A stretch of DNA of 47,963 nucleotides from Aquiluna sp. (lineage in GTDB: Bacteria; Actinomycetota; Actinomycetes; Actinomycetales; Microbacteriaceae), in assembly GCA_029241985.1 (NCBI GenBank), contig JAQWUU010000051.1:1-47963 (forward strand). The letters are read 5' to 3'. The position numbers were made by a program, and so were the translations under genes. Shown here piece after piece: positions 12,043 through 20,561 of this stretch. The notes beneath the pieces were generated by a model. The model was not told where the DNA came from and searched no databases. It saw nothing but the letters and a program-made list of their open reading frames with translations. Each line of letters opens with the position of its first letter. Position 1 is the first letter of the stretch.

Positions 12043-14201
12043 GCATCGATCAAAACGCACTGAATGCGCTGGCTGCTGGCGAGCACCATAATCCCCACTC
12101 AGTGCTCGGATTTCACACAGATGGTAAAAACTGGACTGTTCGCGTTCTCAGGCCCTTTGCTCAAAAAGTTGTGCTGAAAACAAAGAACAAAACCGCTCCT
12201 TCGTTTACCCATCTTCACGGAGGAATTTGGGAGCTCCATGGCAAAACCAAACCTCCTACTGACTACCGAATAATAGCCAGCTATCAAGACGCACCAGATT
12301 GGTCCGAGGATGACCCTTACCGGTACGTTCCGACGCTTGGAGAACTCGATCTGCATCTGATTTCCGAGGGACGCCACGAACAACTCTGGCGAGTGCTCGG
12401 TTCACATTTCTCGGAAAGCTTTGACTCCCTGGGAGAAACCTCTGGGACTTCTTTTGCTGTCTGGGCTCCAAATGCCAAAGCTGTTTCAGTGGTTGGGGAC
12501 TTTAACGGATGGGATGGCACCTGCTATCAAATGCGGTCGATGGGTTCCAGCGGAATTTGGGAACTGTTCATCCCTGGCGTGAAACCAGGCGCTCTCTACA
12601 AATATCGAATCACCACCAGGGACGGTTCTAAGGTCACAAAAATTGACCCGATGGGCAATTCATTTGAAATCCCTCCCTCAACGGCCACAGTGGTAACTAA
12701 ATCTGAATATGCTTGGCGTGATTCTGCCTGGCTTCAAAAACGTCTTGAAGCAGACGCGCTCACTTCGCCAAGGTCGGTTTACGAGGTTCACCTTGGCAGC
12801 TGGCGAAAGTCCAAAAGCTATCGAGAAATAGCTCCAGAGCTGATTGGGCACCTGAAATACATGGGCTTTACCCATGTTGAATTTATGCCTCTCGCAGAGC
12901 ACCCCTTTGGTGGAAGCTGGGGCTATCAGGTAACTGGCTATTTCGCTCCAACATCCAGGTTCGGCTCCCCCGACGACCTGCGCTTTCTGATTGATGAACT
13001 GCACCTGGCTGGCATTGGCGTCATTCTGGACTGGGTGCCTGCCCACTTCCCGAAAGATGAATGGGCCTTGGCAAAATTTGACGGAGAAGCTCTCTACGAA
13101 GATGCCGATCCTAGACGCGGAGACCAGCCCGACTGGGGCACCCATGTTTTTAATTTTGGTCGCAATGAGGTTAGAAACTTCCTCGTGGCGAATGCCGCTT
13201 ACTGGCTTGAAGAATTTCACATCGACGGCCTTCGGGTTGATGCCGTGGCATCAATGCTCTATTTGGATTACAGCCGCGAAGAGGGTCAGTGGCTTCCAAA
13301 CGTTTATGGCGGTAGAGAAAATCTAGATGCAATCGAGTTCCTGAAGCAAACAAACCAGCTCGCCTATAAAAATAACCCTGGCATCATGATGATTGCGGAG
13401 GAGTCGACCGCGTTCCCTGGAGTTTCAAGCCCGACTGATCATGGCGGCCTGGGCTTTGGCTTCAAGTGGAATATGGGTTGGATGCATGACAGCCTTGAAT
13501 ACATCCAGCGCGACCCAATGCATCGAAAGTATCATCACGGCGAGATGACCTTTTCAATGCTCTACGCCTACGATGAGAAGTTCGTCCTCCCAATCAGCCA
13601 CGATGAGGTTGTCCACGGCAAGGGCTCGCTTCTTAGCAAAATGCCTGGAGACAATTGGCAAAAGCATGCAAACCTTCGGTCCTACCTGGCATTCATGTGG
13701 TCGCATCCAGGGAAAAAACTGCTCTTCATGGGTCAAGAGTTTGCTCAACCGGCTGAGTGGAGCGAGTCTCGGGAGCTCGACTGGTGGCTCTTGGACCATG
13801 CGCCTCATCAGGGAGTACAAAAACTTGTGGCCGACATGAACCACCTTTACCTGAAGTCAACTGAAATGTGGGAGCTGGACCATGACAATTCAGGCTTTCA
13901 ATGGATTGATGGCGGAAATGCCGACCAGAATGTGCTGAGCTTTCTGCGGCTTGACATGGCGGGCCGTCAAATTTTAGTGATTGCCAACTTTGCCGGAACC
14001 CCACATCACGACTTCCGTGTTGGTGTCCCAAAAGCTGGCATCTGGACTGAGATTCTTAATACCGACGCACTGGAATATGGTGGTTCAGGCGCAGGCAACG
14101 GAGGTTCGGTAGCGACTGAATCTCACCCGTCTCACGGGCACGAGCAGTCATTGGCTCTGACCTTGCCGCCCTTCGGCGTACTCTGGTTAAAACCTAACTA
14201 A
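12039..14201 (+). CDS. glgB: 1,4-alpha-glucan branching enzyme (GlgB)
   Basis: GlgB creates alpha-1,6 branches in the growing glucan. Two N-terminal beta domains (about 1-120 and 125-225) precede the GH13 barrel. Visible motifs are DWVPAHFP (331-338), HIDGLRVDAV with nucleophile D401, MIAEES with acid/base E454 and SHDEVVHGK. The 720-aa length is normal for actinobacterial GlgB. The ATG lies within the glgE stop (ATGA, 4-nt overlap). Its own TAA overlaps the stop of the convergent gene at 14198 by 4 nt. Confidence 0.96.
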   Translation: MSIDQNALNALAAGEHHNPHSVLGFHTDGKNWTVRVLRPFAQKVVLKTKNKTAPSFTHLHGGIWELHGKTKPPTDYRIIASYQDAPDWSEDDPYRYVPTLGELDLHLISEGRHEQLWRVLGSHFSESFDSLGETSGTSFAVWAPNAKAVSVVGDFNGWDGTCYQMRSMGSSGIWELFIPGVKPGALYKYRITTRDGSKVTKIDPMGNSFEIPPSTATVVTKSEYAWRDSAWLQKRLEADALTSPRSVYEVHLGSWRKSKSYREIAPELIGHLKYMGFTHVEFMPLAEHPFGGSWGYQVTGYFAPTSRFGSPDDLRFLIDELHLAGIGVILDWVPAHFPKDEWALAKFDGEALYEDADPRRGDQPDWGTHVFNFGRNEVRNFLVANAAYWLEEFHIDGLRVDAVASMLYLDYSREEGQWLPNVYGGRENLDAIEFLKQTNQLAYKNNPGIMMIAEESTAFPGVSSPTDHGGLGFGFKWNMGWMHDSLEYIQRDPMHRKYHHGEMTFSMLYAYDEKFVLPISHDEVVHGKGSLLSKMPGDNWQKHANLRSYLAFMWSHPGKKLLFMGQEFAQPAEWSESRELDWWLLDHAPHQGVQKLVADMNHLYLKSTEMWELDHDNSGFQWIDGGNADQNVLSFLRLDMAGRQILVIANFAGTPHHDFRVGVPKAGIWTEILNTDALEYGGSGAGNGGSVATESHPSHGHEQSLALTLPPFGVLWLKPN

Positions 14202-15040
14202 AACAACATGGTTGCAAGCCGCCGCCTGGCAGCGAGCACTTCTGGTTCAGAATCGCCAATCAGGATAAATAATTCGAGCAGTCGATCCCGGATCTCATCG
14301 CGCCTGTCTGTCGCCATTTCAAATGCATCGAGTAATACCGCCAATGAACCGGCTGCGTTCCCGGCGATTAGCATCTGGTCGGCGGATCGGAAAAGCTCTG
14401 CCAGCTCCCCCTGCTCTGGCTCGCTAGACATTCTAAGCATCAGCTTTACCTGGGTAAGACTTGCCTTTGCCTCTGAGTCATTCGGATATTCTGTGATTAT
14501 TTTTTCATACAGCGAATGCGCCAGGTTTAGGTCGTTTGCCTCAAGAGCTGCCAAGGCCGCCTGATGTTCGGGGCTGAGTTCTTTTTGGATCGGGGCGACA
14601 GCACCGAGCGTCACAGTTTTGGTTATGTTTTTCTTTGCTGCCAATGAAAGAACCTGGCTGAGCACGTTCAATAACTGCTCTTTGGTTGCCTCGCCTTGAA
14701 ATAATGGTGCTGGCTGTCCTGCCAATATCGCCAACATCGCAGGAGCTTTGTCTACCGCTACAGCTTGCGCAAGCTGTGGGTTTGAGGTGATGTCGATTTC
14801 TATGCCAGCAAACCGACCCTCGCTACCTGCAAGTACTTCATTTACGAGTTGGCGCAACCTTGTAGAAACGTCACTTTGGTCTGTTATCAACATCAAGACA
14901 GGCGTACTCTCGGACAGCGTCAGATATCTCCTGAGAGTGTCCTCGTCTCCCCTGACCAGCCACGAAGAAATAGCTGCCCCTTCGGGTTGGGTCTCCTTAT
15001 TGGCAAGACCAGATAGGTCCATGGCTCCAAAATTACTCAT
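14198..15040 (-). CDS. Thioredoxin-fold and TPR protein (CnoX/YbbN-like)
   Basis: The first 130 residues look like a thioredoxin fold: a SESTPVLMLI strand near 43-52, then a cis-Pro region VDKAPAMLAIL. There is no CXXC, and the only residues at the expected redox site are SDQS-like. The C-terminal half (about 150-280) is alpha-helical with TPR-like Ala/Leu repeats (HQAALAALEANDLNLAHSLY). The architecture resembles CnoX/YbbN proteins, which hold clients for chaperones. Without the CXXC it is probably a redox-inactive holdase or scaffold. The ATG overlaps the stop of the upstream membrane-protein gene (TAATG), implying co-translation with it. Confidence 0.75.
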   Translation of the reverse strand: MSNFGAMDLSGLANKETQPEGAAISSWLVRGDEDTLRRYLTLSESTPVLMLITDQSDVSTRLRQLVNEVLAGSEGRFAGIEIDITSNPQLAQAVAVDKAPAMLAILAGQPAPLFQGEATKEQLLNVLSQVLSLAAKKNITKTVTLGAVAPIQKELSPEHQAALAALEANDLNLAHSLYEKIITEYPNDSEAKASLTQVKLMLRMSSEPEQGELAELFRSADQMLIAGNAAGSLAVLLDAFEMATDRRDEIRDRLLELFILIGDSEPEVLAARRRLATMLF

Positions 15041-16749
15041 TATCCACCTAGTGTTATCGCTGACAGTAGCTGCTGTGTTGCTCCCAGAAGCGTCACTCGA
15101 TCATCTGATCCAGAGGCCGGAACGTTGAACAAAAGCATTGCGCCGTATTGAGTCTCAATGCCTGTTGCACTCCCACCGGTTCCCAATAGCGTCGCCTCGT
15201 CACCTGTTATTGCCACCGCATCTCCTGGCTCCTTAGGAATAATCGTGTAGGTATCTATCATGTAAAGAGCCACAAGTGCACCACCGTCAGAGTTGGCGAG
15301 AATGACCGGCGGGTTTTCGGCTATCAGATGGTTGAAGCTCAAATTCGCGTTGCTCAGTGTCTGCTGTAGACCAAACTGCACCGATGAGACATCTGCGACG
15401 TAAGTGTTGTCAGGATCAATCAGCAAAGACCACGGTGAATTTGCTCCAACATTGAGCAAGTTGCCCAAGCCTTCAACGATCGAAGCCGGATCCATCGAAA
15501 GGAACCGATTGTCCTCCTTGAATAGGTTTGCACCCACAGTGGCTGCCGGTACATCCGGGAATTGAATACCCGGTAGCAGGTCCGCATATTGATAAAGCTT
15601 GTATCCATCCCGCGGCGACTCCTGCATCAGCACCAACGCTTGGAGCGCGGTCTGGCCGGTGATGACAAGAGCACTGCGCGGCCAAGTGTCTGTAGCACTG
15701 GGTAAAAACAATTGAATAGGACCGGCGACAATTGGGGTGGGGCCATCGTCCGAGGCATCAGTTTTGGCAGCCAGGGCGTAAGCGGCCTTTCGCATTTCCA
15801 GCGCTGGACCAGCGACTCGAACCTCCAGAGACTCTCTGTCCAACTCTGAATCTGCCACTGAAATCACTCTGGCTATGTCTTTGAGGATCTTCGACAATTG
15901 GGTTTCAGTCATGCTCGCGGTCAGCACGCCGGGCTGCTCAAGAGCCTGCGGAGAGATGATGGGATTCTCGTAGTTTGGGACACAACCAGAAAGAAGGGAT
16001 AACGATGCGGTGGCTGCAATGAAACCCATGGGCCGGTGTGCTCTTCTGCCAGTGGGGGGCCTATTTCCTGCTTGCGACAAGCCGTTTTTCATTCTGATTG
16101 GTTTTGGCAACTTGGGGCCTCGGCCCTTTCTGCGGCGTCTGTATTTCTTTGAGTAGACGAATGACGCGTAAATACCCATAAGCGCGCCCAGGATCGTTAT
16201 ACCAAGCCCAATAAGAGTGATTGGAGCAACCGGGGCCACGACATCTCCCAGGTCCCAGCCTATTCTCACGGTTCGCGGAGCCAAGTCAGCACCGGTGGAG
16301 GCCATCAAAATTGCGACTTCATTCGTGATTTCGAATGGAAGTAAAAGTGTCCCGTTATTAGCCAATTCACTCTGCCAAATATCTGCTCCTGCAGGATCCA
16401 CCAGTGGACCAGTTCCTGGCCTCAGTATTTCGGCCAGGCCGACAGTTTCATCCTTCACGTTTACGCTGATGCGAAGTTCAACATACTGCGAGTCACCAAG
16501 CCAAGCAACGATGTCGGACTCGCGACCGGTAGCCATGAACACCTGCCCATCACCGATTGCAAAAACAGAAGACTCGCCATCGTATGCGCTCAGCACGGAA
16601 TTTGGAATCAAGACGTAGCTGGCCGGTTCTGACAGGCTCCCAGAGGCGTTGATTACGTCAATCGGTTGGTTTTCGATCTGATTCACAAACCCAACGGCGC
16701 TGAAAACCAACCCGGTTACGAACACCGAAAGGGCAATCCAAAATCGCAT
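15040..16749 (-). CDS. Membrane protein with mid-chain lipobox, function unknown
   Basis: I do not recognise a function. The 569-aa protein has an N-terminal membrane segment (about 4-20), an external domain (about 25-170), a second membrane segment (about 174-198) and a very basic cytoplasmic stretch (201-240). A third hydrophobic segment (241-254) ends in LLSGC, a perfect lipobox with Cys256, followed by an external domain of about 310 residues. The second half thus looks like a lipoprotein fused to a membrane protein. Cleavage by signal peptidase II at Cys256 would fit the predicted topology. It may belong to a family of actinobacterial envelope proteins of unknown function. It is probably co-transcribed with the thioredoxin-TPR gene. 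Confidence 0.6.
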   Translation of the reverse strand: MRFWIALSVFVTGLVFSAVGFVNQIENQPIDVINASGSLSEPASYVLIPNSVLSAYDGESSVFAIGDGQVFMATGRESDIVAWLGDSQYVELRISVNVKDETVGLAEILRPGTGPLVDPAGADIWQSELANNGTLLLPFEITNEVAILMASTGADLAPRTVRIGWDLGDVVAPVAPITLIGLGITILGALMGIYASFVYSKKYRRRRKGRGPKLPKPIRMKNGLSQAGNRPPTGRRAHRPMGFIAATASLSLLSGCVPNYENPIISPQALEQPGVLTASMTETQLSKILKDIARVISVADSELDRESLEVRVAGPALEMRKAAYALAAKTDASDDGPTPIVAGPIQLFLPSATDTWPRSALVITGQTALQALVLMQESPRDGYKLYQYADLLPGIQFPDVPAATVGANLFKEDNRFLSMDPASIVEGLGNLLNVGANSPWSLLIDPDNTYVADVSSVQFGLQQTLSNANLSFNHLIAENPPVILANSDGGALVALYMIDTYTIIPKEPGDAVAITGDEATLLGTGGSATGIETQYGAMLLFNVPASGSDDRVTLLGATQQLLSAITLGG

Positions 16750-16812
16750 AATTCCTTGCTCCGAGTAGACTTGGCTAGCTAAGAAAGTTTACTCTTCAAC
16801 CAAGGACCCCTC

Positions 16813-17880
16813 TTGCCAACTGAATTTAGTCGCTTCGAAACTTCTAGGCGAGGTTACGACCCAAAGGCCGTAGACAAGGAAATAAACGCGCTCAACTCCG
16901 AGCTCGTTAGGCTTCGGGAGCAGGTTCAGGAATCCGCGGAAGCACTCCGCGAAGCCACTTCTGAACGAGAAACCCTGACCTCCCAGCTAGCCGCGTCGAA
17001 GGCCCCAAATTTTGCAAGCTTAGGCTCGGAAGCCGCCGACCTTCTGGTCAGGGCTGAAACTACCGCACGTGAGCTTGAAGAGGCTGCGAGCACAAGAGCC
17101 GACGAGATTATCGAGTTGGCCACCAATGAGTCTGAAGCAACGAGGCTGTCCGCCGAAGCTCTATACCAGGAACAGTCTGCCGCCGCCGAAAGGCGAGCGG
17201 CGAGGACAATCGCAAGTGCCAAGCACGAGGCGGAATTGCTGATTGCAAAATCAAAGGCGGAAGCCAGAGACAAAATTCGTGACACCGAGTTAGAAGTGGC
17301 AAGGCTTAGAGGGCAGGCCGCAACCGAGGTCGCTGCCATGAAAACCACGGCCAGGCGAGAGGTAGAAGCAAAGAAGGCCGAGCTCGATGGCAAGATAGCC
17401 GCTCAATCTCTAATGAGCCTTGAGGAGCTCGGTATTGAGAATGCGGCCAAGGAGCATGCCCTTGCAGCGCTTGAGTCCAAGCTTAAGACTCGACGCAGGG
17501 CGGGTGAAAAGGAATATCTTGAGAAGCATAACGAAGCTGTTCGGCAGACCGAGGAATACCTAGCCCTTGCGAAAAAAGACCTTACTGAGCTAAAGAAAAC
17601 TATTTCCACGGTGCGACTCGAGATTCAGGCCCTTGAAATGGATGCGGGACAGGCGCAAACCCGAATTCTTTCGGAAGCGCGAGCAACCGCAGAAGCATTG
17701 ACTCATCAATCCGAGCTTGAGGCTAACGAAATCAAGAGAAGCGCTGAGAAACAGGCAGCTGAAACGGCAAAACTGGCTCTGCTTCGGGCAAAGGAATACG
17801 AAAATAGAGTGCGTTCCAGCGAGATTTATTTGAAAAACTTGCGTACCTTGGTAAATAAGCATGAACCAATGGAGGACTAA
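16813..17880 (+). CDS. DivIVA-like coiled-coil protein
   Basis: Residues 5-30 carry a DivIVA-like N-terminal motif (F-x3-RRGYD-x3-VD, then a coiled coil). This motif in Wag31/DivIVA binds curved membrane at poles and septa. The rest (30-345) is almost entirely Ala/Glu/Lys/Arg-rich coiled coil without membrane segments or cysteines. This suggests a cytoskeletal scaffold comparable in style to DivIVA, Scy or FilP, but the family cannot be fixed. The TTG start follows AAGGA with 6-8 nt spacing. It is probably an operon with the next gene, which starts on the base after its stop. Confidence 0.7.
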   Translation: MPTEFSRFETSRRGYDPKAVDKEINALNSELVRLREQVQESAEALREATSERETLTSQLAASKAPNFASLGSEAADLLVRAETTARELEEAASTRADEIIELATNESEATRLSAEALYQEQSAAAERRAARTIASAKHEAELLIAKSKAEARDKIRDTELEVARLRGQAATEVAAMKTTARREVEAKKAELDGKIAAQSLMSLEELGIENAAKEHALAALESKLKTRRRAGEKEYLEKHNEAVRQTEEYLALAKKDLTELKKTISTVRLEIQALEMDAGQAQTRILSEARATAEALTHQSELEANEIKRSAEKQAAETAKLALLRAKEYENRVRSSEIYLKNLRTLVNKHEPMED

Positions 17881-18933
17881 GTGGAGCACAGGGCAAGAGT
17901 AACGAATGCTTTTCAACTTGGCCTGACCGGAGGTTTTGGAGTCCTAACTGCCGTCATCATCGGCGCAGCGGTGACACAGACCGCAACCATCCTCACCTAC
18001 ATTGGTATCTCCTTGTTCTTGGCATTGGGCCTAGACCCAGTCGTTAGAGCACTCACTAAAACTAAGATGCCCAGACCCTTAGCTGTGGGAATTGTGGTTG
18101 CGGCATTCCTTGGAGGAATGGCCCTTATTCTCTGGGCAATCATCCCGACCGCAGTCGCTGAGGCCGGCAAGCTCATCGAGCAAGTTCCGCATATCGCTTC
18201 GAATTTAGTCACAACAGACCTGATCTCGCAATGGGATGATCAGCTGGGTGGTGCCATAACCAATGCCACACAGTCTGGACTTGATTTCATAACAAACACG
18301 GAAAACTGGCCCAGCCTGCTGGGCGGCGTCTTGCAAGTTGGCATTGGATTGCTAACGGGCGTGGTCGGCGTCATTGTTGTGATTATTCTCACTTTGTACT
18401 TCATGGCATCACTTGAGTCAATGAAGGACTACCTATCCAAGCTGACTTCCGCATCAAAGCGCGAACGATTCAGAAAACTCACCGACCAGATTGCGTACTC
18501 AGTGGGTCGCTGGGTAATGGGACAGGCGACAGTTAGCCTGATTCACGCCTCAGCACTATTTATCTTTTTAACAATCATCGGTGCTCCCTTTGGGCTGCTC
18601 TTGACGCTGGTCGCGTTTACCATTTCTTTGATTCCGCTGATTGGTCCAATTACCTCGGCAGTAATAGTGGTTTCGGTGACCCTGATCGAAGGCCCGCAGT
18701 TGGCGCTCATAGCCGTTATCTACTACGCCGTATGGCTCCAGCTTGAGGCCTATGTGATTGCACCTCGAGTCATGAAGCGCGCGGTGTCTGTCCCAGCGGC
18801 TTTAGTCGTCATCGCAGCACTACTGGGCGGGACGTTGATGGGGGTTCTAGGAGCCGTTATTGCAATTCCAACTGCGGCTTCCGTGTTGCTTATAGTCCGG
18901 GAAGTCTGGATGCCCCGGCAACAACTTCGTTAG
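17881..18933 (+). CDS. AI-2E family transporter (PerM-type permease)
   Basis: This is a 350-aa polytopic membrane protein with about 7-8 hydrophobic segments (near 12-32, 34-50, 62-85, 150-175, 210-240, 243-265, 268-285 and 300-335). The central soluble part and the late GxxLGxxGAVIAIPTAA-type region fit the AI-2E transporter family (PF01594), whose members export varied or unknown substrates. The GTG begins directly after the TAA of the DivIVA-like gene, with GGAGG inside the end of that gene (17871-17875). Translation is probably coupled. The stop overlaps the convergent hydrolase gene by 4 nt. Confidence 0.88.
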   Translation: MEHRARVTNAFQLGLTGGFGVLTAVIIGAAVTQTATILTYIGISLFLALGLDPVVRALTKTKMPRPLAVGIVVAAFLGGMALILWAIIPTAVAEAGKLIEQVPHIASNLVTTDLISQWDDQLGGAITNATQSGLDFITNTENWPSLLGGVLQVGIGLLTGVVGVIVVIILTLYFMASLESMKDYLSKLTSASKRERFRKLTDQIAYSVGRWVMGQATVSLIHASALFIFLTIIGAPFGLLLTLVAFTISLIPLIGPITSAVIVVSVTLIEGPQLALIAVIYYAVWLQLEAYVIAPRVMKRAVSVPAALVVIAALLGGTLMGVLGAVIAIPTAASVLLIVREVWMPRQQLR

Positions 18934-19637
18934 TAGCTTCTTGGTAGTGGAGAACTGCCTGGAACTGTAACTTCGGCGACCTTATCCAACACTCTTCTGG
19001 TTGCGTTTTCTCCAACCCAGAGGTGCTTTTCCTGATCGTAACCGGTTACTTCGGCATGAGCCACGACGCTAAACCTGATTTTTGCAGCAGCAGGATCTAG
19101 GAACTCGTCTAATTCTGGAACCAAGGCAATCAGAGGCTTCTTGAACTCGTTCCAGCGCATAAGGTCCATCTCGGTAGCCCGATGCAGCGGTGGAGACAAT
19201 AAGATCGCACCCTGTATGTGATGATCGGGACCGTATTTCAAAGCCAACTCGGTTCCAAATGACCAACCGACAAGCCAGGGGGTTGGAAGGCCCTGTTGTG
19301 AGCAGAACGCAACGGCTGCAGCAACATCGGCAGCTTCGCCGACGCCTTCCTCGAAATTCCCAGTTGATGTTCCCTGGGGCGAGCTAGTACCCCTGGTATT
19401 AAATCGCAGCACAGCCACACCAATCAGTGCCGGTAGTCGATTCGATGCTTTCCTAATAAGGTGAGAATCCATGAACCCACCGTGAGTGGGCAATGGGTGA
19501 AGCATTATCAAGGTCGCCTTCGGCTCGCCATTTACTGGCACCGACAATTCCCCAACTAACTTTTGCCCGTCCAGGGTTATTAGCTCAACAGCACTTCTGG
19601 TGGCTGGCAATACTGTGCTGGATCGGATTTCCTCCAT
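18930..19637 (-). CDS. Alpha/beta hydrolase
   Basis: This is a compact 235-aa hydrolase of the KANL3/Tex30 or dienelactone-hydrolase-like type. The nucleophile elbow is GWSFG with S126. The oxyanion region is around LHPLPTHGG (46-54), with RFNTRGTS at 78-85. Candidate acid and base are D177 or D181 and H205. The substrate is unknown. The ATG overlaps the stop of the small zinc protein gene (TGATG), so it is the last gene of a coupled trio that starts with the transglycosylase at 20511. Confidence 0.82.
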   Translation of the reverse strand: MEEIRSSTVLPATRSAVELITLDGQKLVGELSVPVNGEPKATLIMLHPLPTHGGFMDSHLIRKASNRLPALIGVAVLRFNTRGTSSPQGTSTGNFEEGVGEAADVAAAVAFCSQQGLPTPWLVGWSFGTELALKYGPDHHIQGAILLSPPLHRATEMDLMRWNEFKKPLIALVPELDEFLDPAAAKIRFSVVAHAEVTGYDQEKHLWVGENATRRVLDKVAEVTVPGSSPLPRSY

Positions 19638-19933
19638 CAGGTCAGCATCCCATCAAAGCTCTTCCAGCAGTTGTTATGAAAATGGCGCCTGGTTTCTACT
19701 CCTCGGTGGAGGTCCCAAGCTACTGTGTGGTTCAATCCTGGTTCGATTTCTATTCGACAGCTTGGGCAGATCCAGGTTTTTCCCGATTCGGCATTTGCGC
19801 CCGAGGTCTGTTGGACTTGATATTCGTTGCCTTTTTTCAGTTCTGTTCGGGGCATGGTGGTGCGCACTAAATTCACGTCTAGTTCTCGATATTCACGCTT
19901 TGGCTCATTCCGGCGTGGTCTGCGTCCAACCAT
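19637..19933 (-). CDS. Small zinc-ribbon/HNH-like protein, function unknown
   Basis: This 98-aa basic protein has a CxxC pair (C56, C59) and a later H-rich stretch RRHFHNNCW (82-90), a likely zinc site. The N terminus is Arg/Pro-rich. It resembles a widespread actinobacterial family of about 90-110 residues often annotated only as ATP/GTP-binding or hypothetical, with the pattern CPxC...H...RRHxHxxCW. No function is established from the sequence. It shares one base with the transglycosylase stop (TAATG). Confidence 0.7.
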   Translation of the reverse strand: MVGRRPRRNEPKREYRELDVNLVRTTMPRTELKKGNEYQVQQTSGANAESGKTWICPSCRIEIEPGLNHTVAWDLHRGVETRRHFHNNCWKSFDGMLT

Positions 19934-20511
19934 TAGTACCAGTTATGTTCATCCGAGTGCGCCAGGGCAGCACACGGAGAGCCGTAGCGACCGTCAATGT
20001 AGCCGATTCCCCACTTGATCTGGGTTTCCGGATTTGTTCTCCAATCTGAGCCGGCAGAAGCCATTTTGGAGGCTGGAAGCGACTGAGGTATTCCGTACGC
20101 TCCGGAAGATTTGTTTGTGGCATTCCATCGCCAGTTGCTTTCACGTTCCCAGAGTTTAACCAGGCAGGAAAACTGAGTGAATTCCCAGCCCTTAGAGGTG
20201 ACAGTCTGGAGCGCATAATCCTTCGCGGTACCAGAGTCTGGGATTGGAGCATTCTTCACAATGAGCTTCACGGCATTTGCGCCGTCCACGAGCTCAAACT
20301 CCCCGCGATCAAAACTATTGGAGGCAAGTGGTACGACTTTTAGCTGCTGATACTCAATCTGATCTATGTCAAAGCTCTGCACCGTGGCAGCCGAGGCAAG
20401 CAGCCCGGAGTAAGGATCAACTGCGGTGACCATCACGAGCGAAGATACGAAAACAAAGCCCAAACCGGTGCTCAACCGGGGACGATTTGATTTCGATGCA
20501 TGCTTATTCAA
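19933..20511 (-). CDS. Secreted lytic transglycosylase-like protein
   Basis: This 192-aa protein has an N-terminal signal or membrane segment (about 14-42, ending in LASAA). A region without clear homology (45-108) precedes a lysozyme-like C-terminal domain. That domain has LWERESNW (120-127, probable catalytic E124), SGAYGIPQ (136-143), SAGSDW and TQIKWGIGYIDGRYG (163-177), the hallmark of aggregation-promoting-factor/transglycosylase-like actinobacterial proteins. It ends in HNWY where relatives usually end in GWY. C116 and C180 may form a disulfide. The TTG start follows AAGGAG with good spacing. It should act on peptidoglycan outside the cell. Confidence 0.85.
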   Translation of the reverse strand: MNKHASKSNRPRLSTGLGFVFVSSLVMVTAVDPYSGLLASAATVQSFDIDQIEYQQLKVVPLASNSFDRGEFELVDGANAVKLIVKNAPIPDSGTAKDYALQTVTSKGWEFTQFSCLVKLWERESNWRWNATNKSSGAYGIPQSLPASKMASAGSDWRTNPETQIKWGIGYIDGRYGSPCAALAHSDEHNWY

Positions 20512-20532
20512 GTCACTCCTTTAGAAAGACAA

Positions 20533-20559
20533 GCCTATTGGCACAGAAGGTCAATAGGC
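20533..20559 (-). terminator. Probable terminator after the DivIVA-repeat gene
   Basis: Perfect 8-nt arms (20533-20540 and 20552-20559) enclose an 11-nt loop. On the minus strand the stem is followed by a T-rich tract (TTGTCTTTCT). It lies between the DivIVA-repeat gene and the transglycosylase gene. The TAGGCT hexamer inside the distal arm could also serve as the -10 of the transglycosylase gene. Confidence 0.55.
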
Positions 20560-20561
20560 AA

